The translations under genes and the position numbers were made by a program. From an uncultured Oscillospiraceae bacterium (GTDB lineage Bacteria > Bacillota > Clostridia > Oscillospirales > Oscillospiraceae): a stretch of DNA of 28,105 nucleotides. Under the pieces are notes generated by a model. That model did not search any database. It had not been told where the DNA came from and was given only the letters and a program-made list of their open reading frames with translations. The stretch lies in NCBI GenBank assembly GCA_900763675.1, contig CAAFLE010000079.1, positions 1-28,105 on the forward strand, given 5' to 3'. This document shows, piece by piece, positions 1 through 7,117 of this stretch (the first letter of the stretch is position 1; each line of letters opens with the position of its first letter).

Positions 1-60
1 AACCGGTTGCTTAATTTGATGTATTTCGACTAAATCCCGACTTTTTTTCACTTTATGCGA

Positions 61-88
61 TTGAAATCTCCCGCCGGTTCGGTATAAT
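61..88 (+). promoter_or_regulatory. Promoter of the LysR-type gene
   Basis: TTGAAA at 61-66 and a perfect TATAAT at 83-88 are separated by 16 bp, so transcription would begin near 95. This puts the ATG at 97 almost at the 5' end and favours the later TTG start at 130. The -35 box is preceded by TGCGATTG (56-63), which resembles the CGATTGGACAA element of the three minus-strand promoters in this locus. That suggests autoregulation, but only eight bases match exactly. Confidence 0.7.
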
Positions 89-129
89 GAGAGGTAATGT
101 TCTATGATTTAAGCAGGGGGATTGTTAAC

Positions 130-1143
130 TTGAAGATCGAACATTTATATTACCTGCGTGAAATTTCCAACTGCCGGTCGATTTCCGCCGCGGCAAAGCG
201 TCTGTTCATTGGGCAGACAACGCTTTCCGCCATTGTGAAATCCATGGAAGAGGATCTGGGGGGACCTCTTTACAACCGGACGCCCGGCGGCGTTGAGCTT
301 ACAAAGGAAGGTGAGTTTTTCCAGCAGTTTGCCGATGAAATCCTTGCGAAGTACGACGCGATGCTGGATTTGTTCAAGTCTGCGTCTTCCATGCAAAAAA
401 TCAATTTCATCGGCGACGCCACCGCCTGCCGCTACTTTTCCATTTATCTTTCCAAGCTTTTGACCGCTGCCTCAGACACGGTTTCCCTGACCGTTCACCA
501 GCTCCCGCGCCGAAATCTTCTCTCTTCCATCATCGACGGATATAGCAATCTCGGCGCCGGATTCTTTGATCCGCATTGCGAGGCTCCGAAGCTCTATGAG
601 CGGGCAAGAAAAAGCGGCATTGACGTCATGTACTGCGGATGCGACCGGTTTTACCTCTGCGTGCGCTCGGACAACGAAAAATTCGGCAAACGCACCGTTG
701 TAGACGTCAGCGAGCTGACGGGCGAACCGTATGCCGCGCCGCAGTTTTATTCCACCGTACCCAACGGCACGTCGGGTGAGGAAGCGCTGCGGGGACTCCG
801 CTGCGTCGTCACGCTACCCTCCACAGAGCTTGTACTCCGTTCCGTTGCAACGTGCAATTACATTGCCGTGCTGTCCGGTCACAGTCTGATACAAAACCCC
901 ACCATTCTGCGCGGCGAGGTGGTTGCCATTCCTCTGTCCGGCTTTCCGGCGGCAACCAAAGCCGCGCTGCTCTGGTTTTCACGAAAGCGCTCCGAGCTCA
1001 ATTCCTACGAGAAGATATTGTACGACGCGCTGAGCAAGCTCGCAATCAACATCCCAGACAATCTCTTTGACCCAAGCTTTGACTCACTCGGCGGCGACGA
1101 GCTGTATCCGCCAATTATGCCCCTGATCGCATCCGATTGGTAA
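130..1143 (+). CDS. LysR-type transcriptional regulator
   Basis: A 337-residue DNA-binding regulator. The N-terminal winged helix-turn-helix (about residues 1-60) has the usual LysR pattern: tyrosine-leucine pair, SISAAAKRL, a recognition helix with SAIVKSMEEDLG, then LTKEG. A linker helix and an effector-binding periplasmic-binding-like domain follow, of normal family length. I chose TTG at 130 because a G-rich ribosome binding site (AGGGGG, ending at 120) sits 9 bp upstream and the promoter at 61-88 would place the alternative ATG (97) at the transcript's 5' end. The gene converges on an SLC13-type permease and shares its terminator. LysR proteins usually control neighbouring genes. Here the likely targets are the permease and the oxidoreductase, through the repeated promoter element. 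The effector is unknown. Confidence 0.9.
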   Translation: MKIEHLYYLREISNCRSISAAAKRLFIGQTTLSAIVKSMEEDLGGPLYNRTPGGVELTKEGEFFQQFADEILAKYDAMLDLFKSASSMQKINFIGDATACRYFSIYLSKLLTAASDTVSLTVHQLPRRNLLSSIIDGYSNLGAGFFDPHCEAPKLYERARKSGIDVMYCGCDRFYLCVRSDNEKFGKRTVVDVSELTGEPYAAPQFYSTVPNGTSGEEALRGLRCVVTLPSTELVLRSVATCNYIAVLSGHSLIQNPTILRGEVVAIPLSGFPAATKAALLWFSRKRSELNSYEKILYDALSKLAINIPDNLFDPSFDSLGGDELYPPIMPLIASDW

Positions 1144-1154
1144 ATACAATATGC

Positions 1155-1191
1155 AAAACAGGACGCATGATTTCTCATGCGTCCTGTTTTT
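1155..1191. terminator. Bidirectional terminator between LysR gene and permease
   Basis: A perfect 16-bp stem (1155-1170 with 1175-1190) around a TTTC loop, with A-rich and T-rich flanks so that a U tract follows the stem on both strands. It can end the convergent LysR and permease transcripts. Confidence 0.9.
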
Positions 1192-1203
1192 GTGTACAGG
1201 GAC

Positions 1204-2670
1204 TCAGGACATAATCGCGTTGGCAATCATAATGATGGGGATCGCGCAGCCGAGGCTGATGATTTCAGCCCACGTGGCATACTTGTACGCATCCGACGGA
1301 ATGAGCCAATCGGAGTTTGCGTGCATGAGAGCGGTGGGAGCCGCGCCGCTCGGCAGGATCATCGCCATGTTGACGACATAGATGAGCGTGATGCCGACAA
1401 GCATCGGGTTCGCACCGGAAGCCTGAATAAACGGAGCGACAACCGGGATGAGCATGGCGCCAAGCGCAATGTTGTTGCAGACGTTCGTGAAAACGCCGGT
1501 GATGAGGATGATGATGAGCAGGAATACGTAAGAGCTCTTGCCGGAGAAGATGGGAGCGAACACGATGCCGCACCAGTCCATAATGCCGGTTTCGGGCGCG
1601 ACGAACGCGGCGGCAAGAACCATGGCGGAGCCGATACGGAACAGCACGTCCCAGCGGACGGAGGTGCTGGCGACGGCGTGGAAGTCGATCAGCGGTTCGC
1701 CGTCCTTCAAGCTGATGATGGACATCAAAATGGCGCCCAGAGAGAAGATGCCGGCAACCGTCAGCGTGGAGTTGAAGAACTTATAGAGGCCCGTGCCGGA
1801 AGGCAGCAGCGAGGCAAGAAGGATGAAGAACATGACCGCTCCGTTGATCCAGAGAACGATCTTCTGGCGGGTATCCATCTTCTTGTCGGCATTGTCGAGC
1901 GCCGTGACATCGAACGTGGCGAGGCGGCTGAAATCGACCTTAAACACCTTGGAAACAACGAGCAGATACACAAGGAGCGTGAGCGTCGAAATGATGAAGC
2001 CAACAACCATGAACGTTACATAGTTGATGGGCATTCCGACAACTTCGGAGAACTGGTTGGCAAGACCGAGCTGCCAGCCCTTGAACGGGACGATCGCGCC
2101 GCCGGCTTCAAACGCAAGAACCACGCCGACGACCGCCATGTTGCTGAATGCCTCATGCTTTTTGTAGCCCATGAGATCGAGCATACTGTAGAGGATCGCC
2201 CAGCCGAGGATGACGATTGCCAGAGAGGAAACAAACATTGCGATGACGTTGAAAACCATAAAGAAAACAAACATGAACAGCTTCGGCCTGCCGCAGAACT
2301 TCGGGCGAGAGAGAATCCACCGGGCGATGAACTCCGCAACGCCATAGTGCTGGAGACATCCGGTCACAATGTACGCCATGATGCTCTGGTACACGACGGT
2401 GTGACCCATGCTGCCGGCGATGATCTGTCCAATCGGCTTATAGCCGAACAGCGCAAGCGCAATCAAGCAGAGGATGGAGGGCCATGTCACTTCACAGAAA
2501 GCGAGGAGGTACGTAGAGCCGAGGAAAATGCCGATGACCGACATACCCAGCGGCGTCAGTGGTTCGGCTGCCGGAATAAGTCCGAAGCCGAACATCACTG
2601 CGATGCCGATAATCGCATGGATAAAGTAACTCTTGGGACGCCTTTTGATTTTCTTTACTGCTGTTGCCAT
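1204..2670 (-). CDS. SLC13/DASS-like anion permease
   Basis: A 488-residue polytopic membrane protein with about 11-13 hydrophobic segments, probably a sodium- or proton-coupled importer of a carboxylate or other anion. The N-terminus is short and basic (KKIKRRPKS) and then enters the membrane. Two pseudo-repeats are visible: a re-entrant-type segment around FVSSLAIVILGW in the first half, and NVCNNIALGAML with PSGAAPTALMHANSD in the second. This fits the DASS/ion-transporter superfamily. The start at 2670 has AAAGGAG 8 bp upstream, and a longer start at 2688 would overlap that site. The gene has its own promoter (2705-2734) carrying the CGATTGGACAA element. The substrate cannot be told from sequence. 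Linkage to a LysR regulator and a flavin oxidoreductase suggests uptake of a small organic acid. Confidence 0.85.
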   Translation of the reverse strand: MATAVKKIKRRPKSYFIHAIIGIAVMFGFGLIPAAEPLTPLGMSVIGIFLGSTYLLAFCEVTWPSILCLIALALFGYKPIGQIIAGSMGHTVVYQSIMAYIVTGCLQHYGVAEFIARWILSRPKFCGRPKLFMFVFFMVFNVIAMFVSSLAIVILGWAILYSMLDLMGYKKHEAFSNMAVVGVVLAFEAGGAIVPFKGWQLGLANQFSEVVGMPINYVTFMVVGFIISTLTLLVYLLVVSKVFKVDFSRLATFDVTALDNADKKMDTRQKIVLWINGAVMFFILLASLLPSGTGLYKFFNSTLTVAGIFSLGAILMSIISLKDGEPLIDFHAVASTSVRWDVLFRIGSAMVLAAAFVAPETGIMDWCGIVFAPIFSGKSSYVFLLIIILITGVFTNVCNNIALGAMLIPVVAPFIQASGANPMLVGITLIYVVNMAMILPSGAAPTALMHANSDWLIPSDAYKYATWAEIISLGCAIPIIMIANAIMS

Positions 2671-2704
2671 TGAGAATTCTCCTTTCATTTCTCGGTCGAT
2701 TTTT

Positions 2705-2746
2705 ATCATACCCCCGGATGTTTTTCTTGTCCAATCGGATATTTTG
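2705..2746 (-). promoter_or_regulatory. Permease promoter with shared CGATTGGACAA element
   Basis: On the minus strand, TTGGAC (2729-2734) and TATGAT (2705-2710) are 18 bp apart. The -35 box is embedded in CGATTGGACAA, preceded by an AAATAT-like A/T block. The same 11-mer and the same spacer occur at two more promoters in this locus. It is probably a LysR-type operator overlapping -35, or an unusual sigma-factor -35 element. Confidence 0.75.
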
Positions 2747-2785
2747 CGAGGGGTTTCCCAAAAAAATGGAGGCATTGTGTTCGAT

Positions 2786-2903
2786 ATAAAAAGTTGAGCC
2801 CGCCGGTAACGGCGGGCTCAGTTAGAGAGGGATTGTGCGGAGAAACCATCCGACACTTCAGAAAACCGGCAGCACGGCGGTGATCCGCCCGTCCTGCGTA
2901 CTA
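2786..2903 (-). ncRNA. Candidate small structured RNA or attenuated leader
   Basis: This is a complete transcription unit with no convincing protein. It has a promoter at 2909-2938, a predicted start near 2902, and an intrinsic terminator at 2795-2820 followed by a U run. The RNA would be about 115 nt with three hairpins: GGCGG-ATCA-CCGCC (2876-2889), a stem pairing TGTCGGA with TCCGCA (2836-2855), and the 11-bp terminator stem. The oxidoreductase upstream already has its own terminator, so this unit is independent. It may be a LysR-controlled sRNA, or a terminated leader of the permease that has a second promoter downstream. A 12-codon GTG-initiated frame is present but has no ribosome binding site. 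No match to a known RNA family was recognised. Confidence 0.5.
2795..2820 (-). terminator. Terminator of the candidate small RNA
   Basis: An 11-bp perfect GC-rich stem (2795-2805 with 2810-2820) has a 4-base loop. On the minus strand it is followed by ACTTTTTATA, a good U tract. No such tract follows on the plus strand, so the polarity is minus. Confidence 0.85.
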
Positions 2904-2908
2904 TGGAT

Positions 2909-2951
2909 ATTCTACGGGGAAACCGTCCGTTTGTCCAATCGTATATTTCGG
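2909..2951 (-). promoter_or_regulatory. Promoter of the candidate small RNA, shared element
   Basis: TTGGAC (2933-2938) and TAGAAT (2909-2914) are 18 bp apart on the minus strand. The same CGATTGGACAA block covers the -35, preceded by GAAATATA. The -10 is identical to that of the oxidoreductase promoter. Confidence 0.7.
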
Positions 2952-2967
2952 GCAGGGGTAACGAAAA

Positions 2968-2993
2968 CCGCGGGGTCAGCGTTGACCCCGCGG
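2968..2993 (-). terminator. Terminator of the FAD oxidoreductase gene
   Basis: An 11-bp stem (2968-2978 with 2983-2993) with a 4-base loop is followed on the minus strand by TTTTCGTT. It lies 23 bp past the oxidoreductase stop codon. Confidence 0.85.
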
Positions 2994-3015
2994 CATTTGT
3001 TTCTGTATTTTCGGT

Positions 3016-4293
3016 TCAGCCGGCTTCCTGCCCTTTCAGAAAATCAATGAAGCTGTCCGGGAAGCCGCTCTCCTTGAGAGAGCAGATGGTCGGCAGATCC
3101 AGCTCGGCATCCATATTCTCGATCTTTTTAATAAAGACGCCCTTCAATATGCCGTTGCTCTCGGCAGCGCCGATCACGTTGAGGCATTTGATCTCGTTTT
3201 CGTCGCGCACGCCGCGGATATAGAGCGATCCGTCCTCATATTCATAGTGTTCGTCCGTATCCCGGCAGAGACTCACATCGCCGATGGTGAAGAAGTCGTA
3301 CTTCAGATAATGTCCCAGACTCAGCGCGAGATTTGCGCCGAAGCGCTCGTCGCCGCCTGCCATATTGCGGCCCGCCACGCGCCCCTGCTGCATGGAGTTG
3401 AGCCAGAGCGCAATGTTTCTCTGCGTGCGGCTCTGGGTCTCGTAGGCGTCGCAGCAGTCGCCCGCGGCGTAAATGCCGGGGTAATTCGACTGCATATGGT
3501 CGTTGACGAGAACGCCCTTGCCAAGCGTCACGTCCGTCCCTTTCAAAAAGTCGAGATTCGGCTTTACGCCGCTCGTGATGGAGATCATGTCCACGGTGTA
3601 CCGCTCGCCGCTCGCCGTTACAGCGGTAAGCCGACCGTCCTCCGACGGCTCGATATGGTCCAGCGTCTGACCGAACGCCAGATGCACGCCCTTTTTCCGG
3701 AGATCGTCCTGCACGCGCTCGGCGGTCTGCGGGAAAAGCGCTTTGGAAAACGCCTGACGGCTGCGGTTCATCAGCGTGCAGTCTACGCCCGCCTCCACAA
3801 AATCCTCCACGACCTTGATGCCGCTCCACGACGCGCCGAACACCAGTCCGGAACGCACCTTACCGGTGGCAAGCGCTTCCTTGAGCTGTACGGCGTCGTC
3901 CACGGTGCGCATTTTGAATACGCCCGGCAGGTCGGTCCCCGGCAGCGGCGGCATCACGGCGGAAGCGCCGGTGCTGATAAGGATATTATCGTATGTCTCG
4001 CTGCTGCCGTCGGCAAAGAGCAGCGCTTTCTCCGCCGGCTTTATGCCCGTTACCGGCGTTCCGGCGTGAAAGCTGAGATGCAGCTCTTCGGAAATTTTTT
4101 CCACGGAGCCGAACGGAAACAGCGCGTCGTAAGGGATTGAACCCTTTACATAGTAGGTCGTGAGCATGGGGTTATAGGGTGCGGTGTTTGTATCCGAGTA
4201 TACGTCGATCGTCGCTTCCGGGTCCTGACGGCGGGCAGCCAGCGCCGCCGAATATCCCGCGCCGCCAAAACCGATAATGGCAATTCTGTTCAT
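3016..4293 (-). CDS. FAD/NAD(P)-dependent oxidoreductase
   Basis: A 425-residue flavoprotein of the two-dinucleotide-binding-domain (pyridine nucleotide-disulfide oxidoreductase-like) superfamily. The N-terminal FAD Rossmann motif is IIGFGGAGYSAA (residues 5-16). A second, NAD(P)-binding motif reads FGASWSGIKVVE, with Ser in place of the usual second Gly. The FAD-closing motif is GIYAAGDCCDA. No redox-active CxxxxC disulfide is seen after the FAD motif, so it resembles NADH oxidase, nitrite-reductase or rubredoxin-reductase-type enzymes rather than a disulfide reductase. The start at 4293 has GGGAGGA about 5 bp upstream. It has its own promoter with the locus-specific CGATTGGACAA element and its own terminator. 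The electron acceptor is unknown. Co-regulation with the permease suggests a role in metabolising the imported compound. Confidence 0.85.
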   Translation of the reverse strand: MNRIAIIGFGGAGYSAALAARRQDPEATIDVYSDTNTAPYNPMLTTYYVKGSIPYDALFPFGSVEKISEELHLSFHAGTPVTGIKPAEKALLFADGSSETYDNILISTGASAVMPPLPGTDLPGVFKMRTVDDAVQLKEALATGKVRSGLVFGASWSGIKVVEDFVEAGVDCTLMNRSRQAFSKALFPQTAERVQDDLRKKGVHLAFGQTLDHIEPSEDGRLTAVTASGERYTVDMISITSGVKPNLDFLKGTDVTLGKGVLVNDHMQSNYPGIYAAGDCCDAYETQSRTQRNIALWLNSMQQGRVAGRNMAGGDERFGANLALSLGHYLKYDFFTIGDVSLCRDTDEHYEYEDGSLYIRGVRDENEIKCLNVIGAAESNGILKGVFIKKIENMDAELDLPTICSLKESGFPDSFIDFLKGQEAG

Positions 4294-4358
4294 TTTGTCC
4301 TCCCGATGTTTCGTATGTGGTCTCACGCAGAAGATCCTGCGCGTTCTTTTCCATTAAC

Positions 4359-4400
4359 ATTCTAAGACGCAGGCGTTGGGTTGTCCAATCGCAAATTCTG
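4359..4400 (-). promoter_or_regulatory. Oxidoreductase promoter with shared CGATTGGACAA element
   Basis: TTGGAC (4383-4388) and TAGAAT (4359-4364) are 18 bp apart on the minus strand, about 65 bp upstream of the start codon. The -35 lies in the same CGATTGGACAA block found at the permease and small-RNA promoters, preceded by AGAATTTG. Confidence 0.75.
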
Positions 4401-4434
4401 GGACTTGCCATCAAAAAAGCGGGAAGATATGCAA

Positions 4435-4467
4435 AAGCCGCGGAGTCCGGCAGGAACTCCGCGGCTT
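4435..4467 (-). terminator. Terminator of the short binding lipoprotein gene
   Basis: A 12-bp stem (4435-4446 with 4456-4467) with a 9-base loop is followed on the minus strand by a short TTTT run. It begins 17 bp after the stop codon at 4484, so the short reading frame is a settled transcription unit, not a fresh truncation. Confidence 0.75.
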
Positions 4468-4483
4468 GGTTTGAGTTTGGAGC

Positions 4484-5932
4484 TTATTCCGCTTTGGTGA
4501 GAATGACCTCCGGCACAGCGGAGACACCGAGCCAGTAGTTTTCGTTCGCGTCAAGATACACCGTGCGAAGATCGGTTTCGCGGTAGGCGTATTCGCCCGC
4601 GCCGACGACCTTTCCGTTGTTCGCACGAACGGCGCTGAGATCGCCCTTGGTAAAGCCAAACGAGCCGTTGTCCGGGTCAAAAAGGGTCACGTCGCCGTAG
4701 ATGTGCAGCGGTGCAATGCAGACCTCGGTAAGCGACTTGAGGATCGCGTCGTCGCAGTGGGTGAGCGAAATGCGGACGGTGCTGTCATCCACCTTTTCCA
4801 CGCCGGAAACGGTCTGCACGCCGCCGCGCCAGTCGGCGTCCTGCGGCGCCCACGCACGCACGAGACGGTTCTGCACCGCGGCAAGCATATCCGCCCTGCC
4901 GATGCCCTCGATGCTCCAATACTGCGCCACATCGCCGTTATACGCTTCATACGTTTCGGTGTAAAGGTCCTCGACCGTCGGGTACGTCGTCGAAAGGTCC
5001 CAGCTCGCGCCGCTGTTTGCGGTGAAGCCGCCCGCGTCGTCAAACTTTCCGAAGCCGCGGTCGAGCATCGTATACGCCACCTGCAAGCCCGTGTTGGCAA
5101 GGACCTCGTCGCGGGAATACGGTGTGCGGAGCGAAATGGTGCCGCTGTAATTCTCGATCGTATAGTCCACAAGCGCCTGCGCGTCGCTGCGCCATGCATC
5201 GTCAATGGCGTCGCGGATCTCGTCGGCGCGGACGGTGTCGTATTCGTCCAGCGCCTTCTGCGCCGCGGCAACGTCGGCGTCGCTTTCGAGATTATCCTCG
5301 CTCACGCCCTTTTCGGCGGCGGCGCGTTTCGCGTCCTCCACCGCCTTTTGCAGATCGGCGTCGTACTTGCCGCCGTTATAGATCTCGTCATAGATCATCA
5401 TGTACTTGCCGTACATATTCGAGTCCATGCCGTTCCAATAGACCGAAAGTCCGCTGATGGGGAGCTGGTTGACCGTATATGGTCCGTCATAGCTCTCGTC
5501 CATGAGGACATAATAGGTAAAGAGAAGATCGTCCGCCGTCAGCTCCGTCCCGTCGGCGCAGAGCAGCCCCTTTTGCAGACGGATCGTCACGGAAGTCAGC
5601 CCGTCCGAGCCGGTCGTGCGGGTGATCTCCGCCGGAGCGCGGTTGCCCTCCACGGCGCGGAGCGAAAGCTGCGTCAGCTCGGCGACCTTCCGATCGCCGT
5701 CCGCCGAGGCAAAGAACGGGCTGAACACCCCGTCCATCTTCTCATACGTGAGCTGGAGCGGTTCGGGCGTCGCCTCCGGCTGATCGGAAAACACGAGATC
5801 GGAGCCGGGAACGGGCGTTTCACTCGGCGCGATCACGCTCATAACGCCGTCCACCGTCAGAGCGCAGCCGGTGAGCGAAAGCAGGATTGGTATCAGCAAT
5901 GCCGCCGCGGCGGCACGAATGGATTTTTTCAT
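4484..5932 (-). CDS. Family-5 solute-binding lipoprotein, C-terminally short
   Basis: A 482-residue predicted lipoprotein. The signal peptide has a basic start, a hydrophobic core and a lipobox ending LTGC (Cys about residue 23). A Pro/Glu-rich linker follows, then a region typical of extracellular peptide/nickel-type binding proteins (SBP_bac_5), including an LCADGTELTADDLLFTYYVL segment. A charged, probably helical insertion rich in Ala, Asp and Glu lies around residues 170-230. The family landmark normally found about mid-protein, here DANENYWLG, occurs only about 17 residues from the end, so the C-terminal lobe is missing. A clean stop and a terminator follow. No permease or ATPase is adjacent. 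The start at 5932 has AAAGGAG 8 bp upstream and a TTGACA promoter. It may bind a ligand as a sensor, or be a decayed paralogue. Confidence 0.7.
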   Translation of the reverse strand: MKKSIRAAAAALLIPILLSLTGCALTVDGVMSVIAPSETPVPGSDLVFSDQPEATPEPLQLTYEKMDGVFSPFFASADGDRKVAELTQLSLRAVEGNRAPAEITRTTGSDGLTSVTIRLQKGLLCADGTELTADDLLFTYYVLMDESYDGPYTVNQLPISGLSVYWNGMDSNMYGKYMMIYDEIYNGGKYDADLQKAVEDAKRAAAEKGVSEDNLESDADVAAAQKALDEYDTVRADEIRDAIDDAWRSDAQALVDYTIENYSGTISLRTPYSRDEVLANTGLQVAYTMLDRGFGKFDDAGGFTANSGASWDLSTTYPTVEDLYTETYEAYNGDVAQYWSIEGIGRADMLAAVQNRLVRAWAPQDADWRGGVQTVSGVEKVDDSTVRISLTHCDDAILKSLTEVCIAPLHIYGDVTLFDPDNGSFGFTKGDLSAVRANNGKVVGAGEYAYRETDLRTVYLDANENYWLGVSAVPEVILTKAE

Positions 5933-5956
5933 ATGGACGCTCCTTTCATTCCTGAT

Positions 5957-5985
5957 ACATTATCATATACGCGCTTTTCTGTCAA
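5957..5985 (-). promoter_or_regulatory. Promoter of the short binding lipoprotein gene
   Basis: A consensus TTGACA (5980-5985) and TAATGT (5957-5962) are 17 bp apart on the minus strand, about 25 bp upstream of the start codon. Confidence 0.6.
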
Positions 5986-6092
5986 TTTGTGTTATGTAAA
6001 CCTATATGCATTATGTCAACTTTCGGCTGCATCCGCACGCGCTTCCGTCTATACTGAAAAGCGAAAACGCGGTGAAGAGAGGCGGGCTGTCC

Positions 6093-6590
6093 TTGATAAA
6101 TGCATCCACGCAGGAGGAAACGCTCCGCAATCTTCGTTCCCGCTCGCTCAGCGCGTGGGACGAAGCGCCGCTTCTCTTTGAGTATATCCGCTTTTGCGGT
6201 ATAACGCAGTCGGAATGCGCCGCACGGCTGGGAAGATCGCAGTCGTCGGTCGCAAACCGTCTGCGGCTGCTGCGTCTGACACCGGAGGAGCGCTCTGCCA
6301 TGCAGGCGGCAGGCTTGAGCGAGCGTCACGCCAGAGCGCTGCTGCGTCTCCCGCCCGAGCGGCGGCGTCCGGCGCTGCAAACCGTTGCGGCGCGGGGTCT
6401 GAGCGTTTCGGAAACGGAAGCGTTCGTGGAGGCGCTGCTCCGTCCGCCGGCACGGGACGAGCTGCGCGGGCTGGATGCGGAGATACGCCGTCTGGTCGAT
6501 CTCGGCATATGCACGGCGGCGGAGCGGCGCGAGGAGCCGAACGGGCTGACGCTCACGCTCTTTTTTCCGGGAACCGGGGATTTTTCCTGA
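6093..6590 (+). CDS. ParB/Noc-like DNA-binding protein lacking the N-terminal domain
   Basis: About 165 residues if started at TTG 6093. GTG 6072 and ATG 6006 are in-frame alternatives. The protein matches the central helix-turn-helix part of ParB/Noc/KorB proteins: a GITQSECAARLGRSQSSVANRLRLL segment, then a conserved LSERHARALLRLP region. The N-terminal ParB/sulfiredoxin-like CTPase domain that normally precedes it (about 90-100 residues with a GERR motif) is absent. Only about 25 residues lie before the helix-turn-helix region. The rest is Arg-rich. I prefer 6093 because GAGAGG lies about 10 bp upstream and a TATACT box (6050-6055) would start transcription after the ATG at 6006. It probably binds DNA but cannot perform CTP-dependent sliding. 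It lies next to rpsO rather than beside a parA-like gene. Confidence 0.65.
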   Translation: MINASTQEETLRNLRSRSLSAWDEAPLLFEYIRFCGITQSECAARLGRSQSSVANRLRLLRLTPEERSAMQAAGLSERHARALLRLPPERRRPALQTVAARGLSVSETEAFVEALLRPPARDELRGLDAEIRRLVDLGICTAAERREEPNGLTLTLFFPGTGDFS

Positions 6591-6598
6591 ATTTGTTC

Positions 6599-6627
6599 TT
6601 TACAATGGGCGGGGAATGTGGTAGGAT
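6599..6627 (+). promoter_or_regulatory. Promoter of rpsO
   Basis: TTTACA (6599-6604) and TAGGAT (6622-6627) are 17 bp apart, predicting a start near 6634 and an 89-nt leader for rpsO. Confidence 0.6.
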
Positions 6628-6633
6628 AATTAA

Positions 6634-6722
6634 GCGTTTGACCGCCGCGCTCAGTTTCCGGCTTCCTTTCCGCCGATACTTAGCCGAGCGGGAAGCGAAA
6701 ATGCAGAAAGGAATCACGTACT
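6634..6722 (+). promoter_or_regulatory. rpsO mRNA leader, possible S15 autoregulatory structure
   Basis: The leader can fold a hairpin in which GCTTC (6661-6665) pairs with GAAGC (6692-6696) and CCGC (6670-6673) with GCGG (6688-6691), leaving a 4-nt bulge and a 14-nt loop. It ends just before the AAAGGA ribosome binding site (6707-6712). S15 represses its own translation through leader structures in several bacteria. The position fits, but the class was not confirmed. Confidence 0.4.
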
Positions 6723-6989
6723 ATGATCACGAAAGACCAGAAGACCGTCGTTATCGACGCCAACAAGACCCACGAGGGCGACACCGGTTCTCCGGAAGTC
6801 CAGATCGCTATCCTCACCGAGCGCATCCGTCAGCTGACGGAGCATCTCAAGAAGCACCCCAACGACGACCACAGCCGTCTGGGTATGTACAAGATGGTCG
6901 GTAAGCGCCGCCGTCTGCTGGAGTACCTGTCCCGCAAGGACATCGAGCGTTACCGCGCCATTATCGCGAAACTGGGTATCCGCAAGTAA
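6723..6989 (+). CDS. rpsO: 30S ribosomal protein S15
   Basis: An 88-residue protein, the normal length for S15, which binds 16S rRNA helices 20-22 and the three-way junction and nucleates the platform of the small subunit. The family signatures THEGDTGSPEVQIA, LTEHLKKHPNDDHSR and LLEYLSRKDIERYRAII are all present, including the conserved His-Asp/Ser region that contacts rRNA. AAAGGA lies 10 bp before the ATG. The gene has its own promoter and leader, and a strong terminator separates it from pnp, the neighbour it has in many bacteria. Confidence 0.98.
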   Translation: MITKDQKTVVIDANKTHEGDTGSPEVQIAILTERIRQLTEHLKKHPNDDHSRLGMYKMVGKRRRLLEYLSRKDIERYRAIIAKLGIRK

Positions 6990-7025
6990 TTCGCGGAAAC
7001 CTGCCGAGGGTTATGAAGGTTTTTT

Positions 7026-7062
7026 ACGGAGGGACAAGTGAATACTGTCCCTCCGTATTTTT
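7026..7062 (+). terminator. Terminator after rpsO
   Basis: An 11-bp perfect stem (7026-7036 with 7046-7056) with a 9-base loop is followed by ATTTTTATT. A weaker AAACCT/AGGTTT hairpin with six T residues lies just upstream (6999-7025). Confidence 0.85.
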
Positions 7063-7117
7063 ATTCCCCGCTGCGTATACGAGTATCAATGTATGAATAT
7101 AAAAGGAGTACGAAAGA

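Noticed and set aside
97..129. ATG at 97 as start of the LysR gene
   Set aside because: The predicted transcript begins near 95, leaving no room for a ribosome binding site. TTG 130 has a good one, and the helix-turn-helix domain begins there.
1177..2673. A 498-codon plus-strand frame opposite the SLC13-like permease
   Set aside because: Very rich in Asp, Glu, His and Arg, as expected from the complement of hydrophobic codons. No ribosome binding site, and it starts inside the terminator.
2750..2908. A short ATG- or GTG-initiated peptide inside the candidate small RNA
   Set aside because: The ATG frame runs through the terminator and the next promoter. The 12-codon GTG frame has no ribosome binding site. 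Neither is convincing.
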